From Cellvibrionaceae bacterium (GTDB lineage: Bacteria; Pseudomonadota; Gammaproteobacteria; Pseudomonadales; Cellvibrionaceae): a DNA stretch of 64,000 nt. A program made the position numbers and the translations under genes. Positions 53,169-62,672 of the stretch are shown in pieces. The DNA is taken from positions 174,073 to 238,072 of the forward strand of contig JAGKWQ010000007.1 of the NCBI GenBank assembly GCA_021151825.1, read 5' to 3'. The first letter of the stretch is position 1. Every line of letters begins with the position of its first letter. The notes under the pieces were generated by a model. That model saw only the letters and a list, made by a program, of their open reading frames with translations, made no database searches and was not told the origin of the DNA.

Positions 53169-53960
53169 TTAATTATGTTGCTCGCGAAGTTGTTTTAACT
53201 TTTCGCTAATAGCCAAATAATTCTCTTTGCTGAGTTCCCGGGATAGTGACAATTCCAGGCCAATTCTAAACGGATCGTAGATCGCTGTTGAGGCTCCCGC
53301 CTGTTGGGCAATCGCATCAAAATTTGCAGCAATATAGTTGTCGCCATCATTACCCATTTTTGCACCGATATAACCTGTCACTAAATCCGAATAATCATGT
53401 TCTACGCCTTTTACCCATTCGCTGGATTTTAACCGGCTTGCAGTTTGTGATAATGCATATTCAAGCGGTTCATAATTTCCTTGCTTGGCGAGGTAGTTCA
53501 GGATTTTTATAGACGCCACTCGAGCCTGGGCTTGTTCGTCTCCAAAATATCTTTGTGAGTTTTCATAATCACCCACGGTATTTTTAATGAGATCCATAAC
53601 TTCAGGGTTGCGCGATAGCTGCTCGTAAATGTCGTTTCTTTTGGTTTCCCTGTCGACATTGTTTCCCAACAAGAAAATTTGCCGATATTCTTTTTTAAAT
53701 GCCTCTACTGATTCATGGCTGAATTTCGGAGGTGCTTCAACATTGGATCGTTGTGCGTCGGTTTGCTTCATCTCAACTGCTGTTGATGCCATTGGTACAG
53801 CTTCTTGAATAATCGTTTTTTCAGAGGCGACATGTGCTGCGGGGCTTTGTTCGTTAGCAAGTCCGACCGGTGTAACATTCGCCAGTGACGTTAAATAAAG
53901 CCCTCCAGCGATTGCTGTTATAACTGCACTGCTTGCAATTAAAAATGATCTGGTTTTCAT
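53169..53960 (-). CDS. Exported hypothetical protein
   Basis: The ATG at 53960 has AGGA at a proper spacing; an earlier ATG at 53969 sits directly on that AGGA. The 263-residue product has a hydrophobic N-terminal segment (FLIASSAVITAIAGGLYLTSLA), which may be a signal or anchor. The mature part is charged and mostly helical (AFKKEYRQIFLLGNNVDRETKRNDIYEQL; RVASIKILNYLAKQGNYEPLEYAL), suggesting a repeat-like helical fold. No family is recognised. It lies between the subtilase-like and Hint genes on the same strand. Confidence 0.65.
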   Translation of the reverse strand: MKTRSFLIASSAVITAIAGGLYLTSLANVTPVGLANEQSPAAHVASEKTIIQEAVPMASTAVEMKQTDAQRSNVEAPPKFSHESVEAFKKEYRQIFLLGNNVDRETKRNDIYEQLSRNPEVMDLIKNTVGDYENSQRYFGDEQAQARVASIKILNYLAKQGNYEPLEYALSQTASRLKSSEWVKGVEHDYSDLVTGYIGAKMGNDGDNYIAANFDAIAQQAGASTAIYDPFRIGLELSLSRELSKENYLAISEKLKQLREQHN

Positions 53961-54050
53961 AGCGTTCATTCCTGTGATTGTGGTTAAGAAGAGGCGGCTA
54001 ATCGCCGCCTCCCTTTCCCTTGTTACTGACCTAATGTGATTGGTCCGTTG

Positions 54051-54878
54051 TTACTGACGAATTCTGAATTCAGCAATTTCAGATTCCAGAATGTTTTGCC
54101 AGTACAGATCGCCCACCACTAAACCTTCTGCAACAATCAGGTGACCATTTTCTGTAGTTGAATTGGTTAGGAAGTTGAACACGGTTTTATCTTTTTCACC
54201 TGCCGCTATTTCTACAATCGGATCAGGGGTGCCGTTCTCTAATACCAGCAAATCGCCAGTATTCAGTGTTTTTGCTTTTACGATAGTTCCATTCGCTAAT
54301 AGCACGCCGTGTTCGGTTGAGAGGCCTATGTGTTTTCCTGATTCTGTCGTGATCAGTACCAATGGTTTTTCTTCCGGACCAAAAGTGACTTTCTTAATGT
54401 CGCGGCTTGCAAAAGCCAATGCGCTTAACGTTGAGTTATCGGTGGCTGCTGCTGCTGTAAATGCCAATGGATTGCTAACAATGTTTTCAATACTTGCTAA
54501 CCGGCTTGCACCAGTGCTTTTATCGAATACGCTAACCTCTGTTCCTTCAGCAAAACAACCACATGTGCAGACGGCAATGAGTGGATAGTTGCCCGCCGCA
54601 TCAGGAAATTGACTGCAGATAGGTGCAATGGAATTTACACCCGCGTATAAATATTCGCTGTAAGTAATGCAGCCTGGAACGGTCGCACCGGTAATAGGCG
54701 ATGTGTAACCGTAATAGGCAATCTGGCGATACTGGGCACATTGTGCTTGGGTGAGTGTCGATGCTGCGCAGCGGCTGGCAAGTGTTGCATCTTTCAATCG
54801 GCCAGGGTCAGTTTGGGCAACAGCAACGTTGGTGACAAGCGCTAATAGTATACTTAAAACAAAAGTTGAAATTTTCAT
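54051..54878 (-). CDS. Secreted Hint (Hedgehog/intein) domain protein
   Basis: This 275-residue protein has AAGGA before the ATG and a signal peptide (VTNVAVAQ). Residues 23-107 are an exported cysteine-containing region. From Cys108 the Hint pattern starts: CFAEGTEVSVFDKSTG, then STEHGVLLANG (Thr188 and His190, the block B TxxH motif), NTGDLLVLE, and the closing GHLIVAEGLVVGDLYWQN. Hint domains catalyse an N-S acyl shift at the first Cys and release the preceding segment. The penultimate-His/Asn splice motif of inteins is absent at the end, so cleavage without splicing is expected. It lies 38 bases from a zinc protease gene. Confidence 0.78.
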   Translation of the reverse strand: MKISTFVLSILLALVTNVAVAQTDPGRLKDATLASRCAASTLTQAQCAQYRQIAYYGYTSPITGATVPGCITYSEYLYAGVNSIAPICSQFPDAAGNYPLIAVCTCGCFAEGTEVSVFDKSTGASRLASIENIVSNPLAFTAAAATDNSTLSALAFASRDIKKVTFGPEEKPLVLITTESGKHIGLSTEHGVLLANGTIVKAKTLNTGDLLVLENGTPDPIVEIAAGEKDKTVFNFLTNSTTENGHLIVAEGLVVGDLYWQNILESEIAEFRIRQ

Positions 54879-54916
54879 GTTTAGTTCCTTAACATTTGAG
54901 TAATTGATGTAAATAT

Positions 54917-55888
54917 TTATTGAGCGTTTGTGGTGCCGTCAGTCAGTTGGGGTTTGTACCAACATCTTGGGCGGGGTGCGTTGTTGATAACGCCGCTACG
55001 TAAAATTTTTGTTACGCTTTCGCAAGAATAAAATGCAGCGGCTTGTTCAGCGTATAAAGAATTTCTGCCTAGCGGAGCATCAATTCCGGGAATGGTATAA
55101 AGATCGAATGCCACATTACATAATCCGCCGTTTACGTAAGTGTCGAGACGACATTGGGCACCGGGGTGGCCTTCGATAGTTTGCGCTACCCTGTTATTAT
55201 CTTTAGTGGCAAAGCTCACGGTAGTTCTGTTGCCTGCCGCTAGCAAATCTGCCAATGATTTTCCGGCCAATGCAACGCGGTAGCATAATTCCCGGTCGAG
55301 CTGGTCAGGCCAATTAGCATCACACGCATTTTTTGGAATGGTCGGAATTCTTGTTGCATAAGATGAATTGTCAGCATTGCGCCACAATTCACTGGCGCAG
55401 GATTGCGATGCAAAATAATCCGATTGTCCTTCTGATGCAGCCCATGTGTTCCCACCGGAATAAAACGGAAAACCTGCCAGGTGATGTCCCATTTCATGAC
55501 ATGCTACCAATGCAAATCCATCTTCGGTAACTTCCGGTGCGCGTGCGAGGCCACCGAACATTTCCACATACCAGTTGTTACCAACTTGATATGCCTGGGC
55601 ATTAACAGTTTCGTTATTCCAGGATCTGATGAACGTTAAATTAGCACCGTGCGCGCGCACCACGGGATTATAAATTGCGATTACCTGATCAATAATTTGA
55701 TTGAATCGCGCTTGGGTTAAATTCCCGGCGTTGGCATTTGTTCTGCGATGCAGATTGTTATCTGGCATTACTTCTTCAAATGTCCCTGCGGCAATCGCTT
55801 GTCGTTTAATGTCATCATTTGGATCAGCAGCATACACGGATACACTTGCTGCCGCTAAAGAACCGCATAGCATATATTTCCACTTCAT
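54917..55888 (-). CDS. Secreted zinc metalloprotease-like protein
   Basis: The frame is open to 55921, but the ATG at 55888 has AGGAG upstream and begins a signal peptide (MKWKYMLCGSLAAASVSVYAA-DP). The 323-residue product has the zinc motif ACHEMGHHLAG, in which the HExxH is HEMGH. ASEGQSDYFASQSCASELW follows about 20 residues later and likely provides the third ligand. The pairing of HEMGHH with a downstream EGQSDYFA helix suggests a gluzincin-like arrangement. Multiple cysteines suit an extracellular protein. It is first in a minus-strand group with the Hint protein and may process it. Confidence 0.8.
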   Translation of the reverse strand: MKWKYMLCGSLAAASVSVYAADPNDDIKRQAIAAGTFEEVMPDNNLHRRTNANAGNLTQARFNQIIDQVIAIYNPVVRAHGANLTFIRSWNNETVNAQAYQVGNNWYVEMFGGLARAPEVTEDGFALVACHEMGHHLAGFPFYSGGNTWAASEGQSDYFASQSCASELWRNADNSSYATRIPTIPKNACDANWPDQLDRELCYRVALAGKSLADLLAAGNRTTVSFATKDNNRVAQTIEGHPGAQCRLDTYVNGGLCNVAFDLYTIPGIDAPLGRNSLYAEQAAAFYSCESVTKILRSGVINNAPRPRCWYKPQLTDGTTNAQ

Positions 55889-56753
55889 AGATTTCTCCTG
55901 ATTAATTTTAAGGTGCAACAATCATTAAATATTTATGAAAATCATAAATACCTAACGAAACTGAATTTGAGATTCGCGACAAATTGTTGTGCTTCGCGCC
56001 GCTAAAGTCGGGCTGGATAGTCCAATGGCTGGAGGAATATAAATGGGTATTTTGAGGGCGATGAGATGATGGGTAGCTTCATGTTTTTATCCTAAATAAT
56101 TTCCCTTACTTTTTTAAAAAGTATTTTATTGCTGCAAATGTTTCTATCTTTTCAAATGAAATTTACAAAAATTAATAATTGAATTTTATTTGGAATAAGG
56201 TTTTTTATTTACATGAAAAAATAGACATATTTTTGGCGGCCATTTATTTTTATCGCAATTGATTTTTATGGTTTTTATTTTTTGAGAGTTTTTCAAGTTT
56301 AATGGCGAGGATGAATAATTATTTTTTTGGAAGTGTAAGGCGACTTGGTTACGATGAAAAAATTAATTTCAATGCCATTGATGTATTTTTTAGATGCCAG
56401 TTTTTTTATGTGGTCGCCATATAAATAGTTGTTTATGGAAAGTTAAATCGCATCAGTAAGCGAGTTTTAATATGTTTTCATGGTTTTCTAAAAAGATATG
56501 TAGGTTGTTTTTGTCATTACCATGAAACAATAATCAACTATGGTATGGTAATTTTTTTGATCGTTTCGATGATTTTTTATGTGAAGAAGAGAAGTGAGAA
56601 AAGGGAATTTATATTTTGTGCATGTAAATTTGAAAAAATGATGGGGATGAATTTATGGGGAGTAAGTAAAAATCCCACTTTTCAGGGTGGGATTTTTGGG
56701 TGTTGCATTGTTACTTATCGATTGACGCGACTTTTTTACACAACGAGGCAGTT
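55889..56753. other. Long AT-rich intergenic region
   Basis: About 865 bases, very AT-rich. The only clear element is the terminator at 56668-56697. A plus-strand frame at 56545-56769 crosses that terminator and has no ribosome-binding site, so I do not call it. The promoter of the zinc protease gene lies at its left end. Confidence 0.5.
56668..56697. terminator. Terminator downstream of GH43 gene
   Basis: An 11-bp stem, AAAAATCCCAC with GTGGGATTTTT, and an eight-base loop lie 57 bases beyond the GH43 stop on the minus strand. T-tracts are present on both sides. Confidence 0.85.
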
Positions 56754-57779
56754 TTATTCGTCGCGATAAGGCGTAATGGTTTGAATGCTGCCATCTTCGC
56801 TGTGCGTTAACGGCGCCATTTTTATCGAGCGCAAGTGCGTGATGCCTTTGGACAATACTGAATCATGGTAGAACAAATACCATTGGCCCTGATATTCGGC
56901 GATTGAATGATGTGTTGTCCAGCCAATGACGGGCTCCAGGATGCGGCCTTGATAAGTGAACGGACCGTAAGGATTATCACCGGTGGCGTAACACAGGAAA
57001 TGGGTGTTTCCTGTGGAGTAAGAGAAATAATATTTACCGTTATATTTATGCACCCAGGATGCTTCAAAGAAACGACGGTCGTGATCGCCAGCCAATATTG
57101 GTTGGCCATTTTCATCAAGGATTTGAATTTCGCGCGGTGTTTCGGTGAACTCTTTCATGTCATCGGTGAGACGCGCAACAATAGGACCGAGTGCCGGCTC
57201 GTTGTCTGCTGGTTCACCACGATTTGCGTCATATTGGTTGTTGCGATAATTCTGTAACTGGCCGCCCCAGATGCCGCCGAAATACATGTAGTAGTTACCA
57301 TCGCTATCTTCAAATACTGCCGGGTCAATGGTGTAACTGCCTTTGATTGCTTCTGGCTCGGCTTTAAATGGGCCGATGGGTGAATCACCAATGGCTACGC
57401 CAATCTGGAAGATATTGTCAGCACGTTTTGCCGGGAAATATAAATAATATTTGCCATTTTTGTGCGCGGCATCCGGGGCCCACATTTGGCGTTGTGCCCA
57501 GGGAACATCTTTTACATGTAGAGCAACGCCATTATCAACAGCGGGGCTTTCTGGAGAATCGAGAGAGATTACGTGGTAATCCTCCATACCGAAGTGGTCG
57601 CCATTGTCATTGAAGGGAATGCCTGCTTCGATGTCGTGCGAAGGATAAATATAAATCTTGCCATTAAACACGTGCGCAGACGGATCAGCGGTATAAATGT
57701 GTTCAACCAGTGGTTGGGAAATCGCGCGCGCTTTTAAATCGGCGATGACTTCGGGAGCCAGGGTTTCTTCAGCAGCCAT
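56754..57779 (-). CDS. GH43 family glycosidase, intracellular
   Basis: This 341-residue enzyme has no signal peptide. The propeller residues are visible: base Asp in YTADPSAHVFNGKIYIYPSHD, modulator Asp in YTIDPAVFEDSDGNYYMYFGG, and acid Glu in RRFFEASWVHKYNGKYYFSYS. A histidine-containing GWTTHHSIAEYQGQWYLFYHD near the end matches the GH43 calcium-site region. Single-domain intracellular members split xylo- or arabino-oligosaccharides. The sugar transporter gene lies 79 bases upstream on the same strand, so imported oligosaccharides are the likely substrate. The exact linkage is not determined. Confidence 0.92.
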   Translation of the reverse strand: MAAEETLAPEVIADLKARAISQPLVEHIYTADPSAHVFNGKIYIYPSHDIEAGIPFNDNGDHFGMEDYHVISLDSPESPAVDNGVALHVKDVPWAQRQMWAPDAAHKNGKYYLYFPAKRADNIFQIGVAIGDSPIGPFKAEPEAIKGSYTIDPAVFEDSDGNYYMYFGGIWGGQLQNYRNNQYDANRGEPADNEPALGPIVARLTDDMKEFTETPREIQILDENGQPILAGDHDRRFFEASWVHKYNGKYYFSYSTGNTHFLCYATGDNPYGPFTYQGRILEPVIGWTTHHSIAEYQGQWYLFYHDSVLSKGITHLRSIKMAPLTHSEDGSIQTITPYRDE

Positions 57780-57858
57780 AGTAGTGTCTCACTTTCTAGA
57801 TCAATAATCGGTTTAATTCAATAACCGGTTTAATTCAATAATTGTTCTAATGTAAAAA

Positions 57859-59337
57859 TTATTTACCCGCCGCTTTGCGGCGCTCATTCAACTCTGCTTC
57901 GATTTGCACTTCCAGTTTTTTGTTGATTGCATAGAAGAACATACAACCAACCGCCATAAAGAACGGCAGCGATGCAAATACGCTCACACCGGTTTTAATC
58001 CCTTCAACCGTTTCAGGATTTTGCTGGGCGAGGCTGGCGTCGTAACCGTAATGGGCGAGCAGGCCAGCTACCAATGAACCGCCGATAGTCAGGCCCAGTT
58101 TCAAGCCGAGAATCATTGCAGAGAACACCATCGCTGTTGCACGACGGTTGTTTTTCCATTCGGAATAATCAGCTACGTCGGCAATCATTGCCCACAGTAA
58201 TGGAATGGTGACACCGTAGAAAAAGCCGTGCAGGATTTGCGATATGAACACGATGCCGATGTTATCGGCATCGTAAAATTTGAACGCAAGTACAAATACT
58301 GTGGAAAGAAAAAGGGCACTGGCGAATACATTGCGTTTGCCAAATTTGTCGGCGAGTTTTTTGGAGAAGCCGATACCGACAATCATCATGATAATGCCGG
58401 AGCCGTTGAACAAACTGAAGGTAGAGGTTGGTGCATCTTTCGGCCATTGGAATTCCGACAGGCCCATACTGGTCAGTACACTGTTAAGTCCGGCAATAAA
58501 ACTGTTGAAGCCAATGTCATTCAAAAATTGCGCGAGCTGCGCTTCGTTTAAATAATTTTCAAAATAATAAATATACATACCACCTTTGAGCGCGAGCGTC
58601 ACAAACACCAGGATGGTCACCGCCAGCATGACAAGCCAGGGCAGGTTTTTGGCCAGGTCAGAGAGGTCTTGCGCGATGCTATTGCGCGCTTCGATGACCG
58701 GCAAAATACGTTCTTTGGTGGTGATGAATGCGATCAAAAAGAAAACCGTACCGGTAATGGAAAAGAGCAGCATGGTGTTGTGAAATCCGACGGCTTTATC
58801 GCCATCGCCCAGAATTAATACCAGTGGCAACAACAACACCTGAATAATGAATTGGGCAACCATCACCGCGACAAAACGATACGCTGACAAGCTATTACGC
58901 TCTGCCATATTGCCGGTGAGTACGCCGCTTAATGCGGAATAGGGCAGGTTGTTCGCGGCGTAGATCACCAGCAGCGCGATATAGGTTGCAAAGGCGTAAA
59001 CGACTTTACCGTTCTCATCAAAATCCGGGGTGCTGAAGGCGAGTAATGCAACTGCGCCGAAAGGAATTGCGGTCCACAGTAACCAGGGGCGAAATTTTCC
59101 CCAGCGGGTAGAGGTACGGTCCGCGATGATACCCATCACCGGCGTGAAGAATGCGCCGAACAAACCGCCCGCTGCCATGATCATTGCGGCTTTGCCGGGT
59201 GATATGCCGTAAACGTCGGTATAGAAAAATGCGAGGAAGGTAACCAGGGTCTGGAAAATCAGGTTGGCCGCCAGGTCGCCCAGGCTATAACCAACTTTCT
59301 CTACCACAGAGAGTTTTTGCGTGTTTTGTTGAATCAT
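57859..59337 (-). CDS. GPH-family oligosaccharide/cation symporter
   Basis: This 492-residue MFS-type symporter has about 12 membrane helices. GPH signatures include VGYSLGDLAANLIFQTLVTFLAFFYTDVYG at the start, GIIADRTSTRWGKFRPWLLW in loop 2-3, and IADVADYSEWKNNRRATAMVFS in the later loop. It is of the MelB/XynP type that imports di- or oligosaccharides with Na+ or H+. It precedes the intracellular GH43 enzyme, forming an import-and-cleave pair, probably for xylan-derived oligosaccharides. The promoter region is shared with the divergent receptor gene. Confidence 0.93.
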   Translation of the reverse strand: MIQQNTQKLSVVEKVGYSLGDLAANLIFQTLVTFLAFFYTDVYGISPGKAAMIMAAGGLFGAFFTPVMGIIADRTSTRWGKFRPWLLWTAIPFGAVALLAFSTPDFDENGKVVYAFATYIALLVIYAANNLPYSALSGVLTGNMAERNSLSAYRFVAVMVAQFIIQVLLLPLVLILGDGDKAVGFHNTMLLFSITGTVFFLIAFITTKERILPVIEARNSIAQDLSDLAKNLPWLVMLAVTILVFVTLALKGGMYIYYFENYLNEAQLAQFLNDIGFNSFIAGLNSVLTSMGLSEFQWPKDAPTSTFSLFNGSGIIMMIVGIGFSKKLADKFGKRNVFASALFLSTVFVLAFKFYDADNIGIVFISQILHGFFYGVTIPLLWAMIADVADYSEWKNNRRATAMVFSAMILGLKLGLTIGGSLVAGLLAHYGYDASLAQQNPETVEGIKTGVSVFASLPFFMAVGCMFFYAINKKLEVQIEAELNERRKAAGK

Positions 59338-59591
59338 TTTTGAGTCTTCTTATAGATGTAAGGGGTTGTTCAATCAGCATAGCAGCCTATGAAAAACAGT
59401 TTCCTTAAGAGTAGGACGAGTGCTCGTGTACAAGTCGGCATTAGGATCGCCTAACGGGGTCTTATAGTCAAGGTGTATATAACTTGGGCGGGGATAATCA
59501 GCGCGACAAAAGAGTTATAAGGGAGTCGTCGCAATTTGGCATATGTAATTGCATAATGCGCAAAAAATTATCCAGGTATTCGGAACCTATA

Positions 59592-62168
59592 ATGAAGAAG
59601 ACGGAAATCTCAGCAGCCCTGCTTCGGGCGATTGCCTCCTATTGCCTTATTTCACTGGCACCCCCGGTTTTCGCACAACCCCCTATGGCATCCGCTGCCA
59701 TCATTAACTTCGACTTACCCGCGCAAGCCTTGCAATCCGGATTGGTGGAATTCGCGCTACAAGCGGATATTTCGATTGTTGTGGACAACCAGCTAATCAA
59801 AGGTTATCGCACCACACCAGTAGCCGGACCGAAAACCCTGGATGATGCATTGGCCGCATTACTTGCCAATACGCCGCTGGATTACCAATTCCAGCCGGCA
59901 ACCGGCACCTATGTTATTCGTGCGCGAACAGCGCAACCGGCTGCCGCTGCTGTTGCGCCGGCCGAACCACCCATCCCCATGGCGGTGGAGGAGTTAGTGG
60001 TCAGCGGTATACGTTATCCATTTCGTTACCATACCCAGGCCAACTCCCAAATCGATGGCGGCATCGCGTATTTTGATTCATCGCGCTTTATTAATATTTT
60101 GCCGCAACAATTATTGGATGATCAGCGCCCCGCGCAGTTGAGCGATTTATTGAAATACGCCAGCGGTATAACGCCTGCCGATGGTTTGATGGATACCAAT
60201 GACGATGTATTTATTCGCGGTTTCCATCGTCATGCTATTTATCTGGATGGTTTGCGTTTAAGTGATACCAGCGGTATTAAATTATCCACTGCGAATATTG
60301 AGCAGGTCGATATTCTCAAGGGACCATCGACCTTGCTGTATGGTCAGGCCGAGCCGGGTGGCATTATTAATGTCGTGAGAAAAAAACCGCAGGATGAAAA
60401 TTTTGTGCGTGTTGGTGTGAGTGGTGGCTCTTTAGGCGTGCGCCGTCTGGATGCAGATATTAATCGTGCACAACCTGTGGATGCACCAATGAATTTCCGT
60501 CTGGTGATGTCTCTGGATGAGCAGGAAGAAGCCGGTGAAATTAGTAGCATCGAACGTAAATTAATTGCGCCAACCGTGCAGTGGCAAGTGGCGGATACAA
60601 CCAGCATTGATTTAGGTTATGAGTACCAATCGAATACGCAGGAAGCCAGTCGCGATATCACCTTATTTCGACCCTTGGAGGATTTCCCCGGCGCCGCGTT
60701 GGATGAAGTAACCGCGCAGGCGCGCCCCGAGTTTAGCGGTGAGCGGCATTTATACAGCGCGCAACTTAATCATTATATTTCTGCGGATTGGCGATTAAAT
60801 GCGAAATATTTTTGGAGCAAGGAAAATCGGTTGGGCGTAAGAACGGCCGGTGATTTATTAAAGACAACGGATGTGCTGCTGGATCATGAAGAGCTGGGCC
60901 TTAACTATTATCTGATGCTGTTTGCGGGGCAATTAAGTGTCCCATTACTGTTGGATCCTGATAATTATTTATTGTCCCTGGCTGGCGTGCGCAGCTTGTA
61001 TGATGAAGAATCGGAAGAGTTTACCAATAATGCCCGTTTCACGTTGGACGGTAATTTTAGCACTGGCCGCATCGGCCACCAATTAACATTGGGCGTTGAT
61101 TGGTATCGCCAGGATGTTCTGAAAACCTATGTGATTGAACAACGACGTTTGTTGCAAGGTATGTATTGGCCCACAGAAAATGCCGATGCGGCGGTGTTCG
61201 AGATTATACAGGCGTTAAAGGATTCAACGGCTTATCGCGGCGATCTGCTCTATCAGGAGCAGGAATTAATTTATGATGATTACGGTGTGTTCCTGCAAGA
61301 TAATATTGCACTTAACGAACACTGGACGGCCAGCCTGGGCACCCGTTATGCGAGCATCCAGGGTGAATATTTTGATTTCACTGCAAATAACGTTACCCGT
61401 TTGCAAACCTATGAAGATTTTTCATCGCAAGTGGGTTTGGTTTATAAGCCTATAGAAAACCATTCGGTGTTTATCAATTACAGTGAAGCGCTCCGCGCGA
61501 ATTACCATATTGACACTATTGGTGCGCGCAATGTTGATCCTGAGTTATCTGACCAAATCGAGTTTGGAATTAAATCCCAGCTGTGGGATGGCCGCTTGAT
61601 GTCGAGCATCGCATTATTTGACATCACCAAAAATAATATTGCCAATGTAACTGTTGTTGATGGCTTTCGCTCGGTACTGGAGATTTACTCGCAAAATTCG
61701 CGCGGGCTCGATGTGGATGTAACACTGCAACTCACACCCGATATCGATGTTATCGCAGCGGCATCTTACATCAATGCGGAAATAACCTCGGGCAAACACA
61801 ATGGCAAGCAAACAGATATGGCTGCCGAAAAAACAGCGAGTTTGTATGCTCATTATCGCTGGAATGAACATTGGGAATTAATGGGTGGCGTGAGCTACAT
61901 GGGGAAGCGATTCACCTACACCACAGGCTTAATGTTTAATGATGATGAAGAAGTGATTGTGGGCGACCAGCATTTCATTATGAATCCCTACACATTGGTT
62001 GATGTCGGTGTAGTTTATCGATTCGAATTGTTTGGTGCAGATACAAAATTCCAGTTGTGGGTAAATAATGCAACGGATGAACGCTATTACACCACCATAC
62101 TGGGCGGAGCGCGGGTAAACCCCGCGGTAGGGCGCACATTTATGGGCCGCATTGGATTTGATTTTTAA
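59592..62168 (+). CDS. TonB-dependent transducer with STN domain (FecA-type)
   Basis: The frame is open from 59484; I choose the ATG at 59592, where a signal peptide (ISLAPPVFA-QPP) begins. The 858-residue protein has an STN/secretin-like domain (about residues 20-95; INFDLPAQALQSGLVEFALQADISI) that contacts a FecR-like protein. A plug follows (SDLLKYASGITPADGLMDTN ... DVFIRGFHRHAIYLDGLRL ... VDILKGPSTLLYGQAEPGGIINVVRKKP), then the barrel, ending in the terminal Phe of RIGFDF. It transports a ligand and signals its presence. FecI and FecR genes follow without a gap. Nearby sugar genes suggest a carbohydrate ligand, but a siderophore is equally possible. Confidence 0.92.
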   Translation: MKKTEISAALLRAIASYCLISLAPPVFAQPPMASAAIINFDLPAQALQSGLVEFALQADISIVVDNQLIKGYRTTPVAGPKTLDDALAALLANTPLDYQFQPATGTYVIRARTAQPAAAAVAPAEPPIPMAVEELVVSGIRYPFRYHTQANSQIDGGIAYFDSSRFINILPQQLLDDQRPAQLSDLLKYASGITPADGLMDTNDDVFIRGFHRHAIYLDGLRLSDTSGIKLSTANIEQVDILKGPSTLLYGQAEPGGIINVVRKKPQDENFVRVGVSGGSLGVRRLDADINRAQPVDAPMNFRLVMSLDEQEEAGEISSIERKLIAPTVQWQVADTTSIDLGYEYQSNTQEASRDITLFRPLEDFPGAALDEVTAQARPEFSGERHLYSAQLNHYISADWRLNAKYFWSKENRLGVRTAGDLLKTTDVLLDHEELGLNYYLMLFAGQLSVPLLLDPDNYLLSLAGVRSLYDEESEEFTNNARFTLDGNFSTGRIGHQLTLGVDWYRQDVLKTYVIEQRRLLQGMYWPTENADAAVFEIIQALKDSTAYRGDLLYQEQELIYDDYGVFLQDNIALNEHWTASLGTRYASIQGEYFDFTANNVTRLQTYEDFSSQVGLVYKPIENHSVFINYSEALRANYHIDTIGARNVDPELSDQIEFGIKSQLWDGRLMSSIALFDITKNNIANVTVVDGFRSVLEIYSQNSRGLDVDVTLQLTPDIDVIAAASYINAEITSGKHNGKQTDMAAEKTASLYAHYRWNEHWELMGGVSYMGKRFTYTTGLMFNDDEEVIVGDQHFIMNPYTLVDVGVVYRFELFGADTKFQLWVNNATDERYYTTILGGARVNPAVGRTFMGRIGFDF

Positions 62169-62672
62169 ATGAAAGCGCCAGGTTTTCTCGTTTCGTTATT
62201 TGAATCCCATCAATCCGATTTACGGCGATTGATTGCACACAAATTCAAAAAAACACCACAGGATGCAGAAGATATTATCCAGGACGCGTTTCATAATATT
62301 CTGCATATTGAAAATCCGGAAACGATTGAAAATCCCAAGGCCTATCTCTACCAAACCGCAGCCAACCTTGCGCTTAACCGGATTCGTAAAAATCGTAACC
62401 ATCAACATTATCTTGCTGCGCAGGACGCCGAGGAAACTTACGATTTATGCCCTGAACGTTCGGTGTTTGCGCGTAAAGATCTGGAGCGTCTGGAGCGCGC
62501 ACTGGAAGCCTTGCCGGAAAAATACCGACGTACATTTTTATTGAGCCGTGTGCAGGAAAAATCCTATCGTGAGATCAGCGAAATGCTCAATATTCCTGAA
62601 AGTACGATCGAGAAACATATTATTAAAACCTTGAAATATTTGCGTGAAGTCCTGGCGGAGAAACAATCATGA
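62169..62672 (+). CDS. FecI-like ECF sigma factor
   Basis: This 167-residue sigma factor has region 2 (LRRLIAHKFKKTPQDAEDIIQDAFHNIL) and region 4 (LEALPEKYRRTFLLSRVQEKSYREISEMLNIPESTIEKHIIKTLKYLREVL). Both match the FecI subgroup that responds to outer-membrane transducers. The ATG directly follows the receptor's TAA, so it is translated with it. It overlaps the FecR-like gene by four bases. It would direct transcription of a target, probably including the receptor operon itself. Confidence 0.93.
   Translation: MKAPGFLVSLFESHQSDLRRLIAHKFKKTPQDAEDIIQDAFHNILHIENPETIENPKAYLYQTAANLALNRIRKNRNHQHYLAAQDAEETYDLCPERSVFARKDLERLERALEALPEKYRRTFLLSRVQEKSYREISEMLNIPESTIEKHIIKTLKYLREVLAEKQS

Noticed and set aside
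56545..56769. 74-residue plus-strand ORF
   Set aside because: It crosses a strong terminator hairpin and has no ribosome-binding site.
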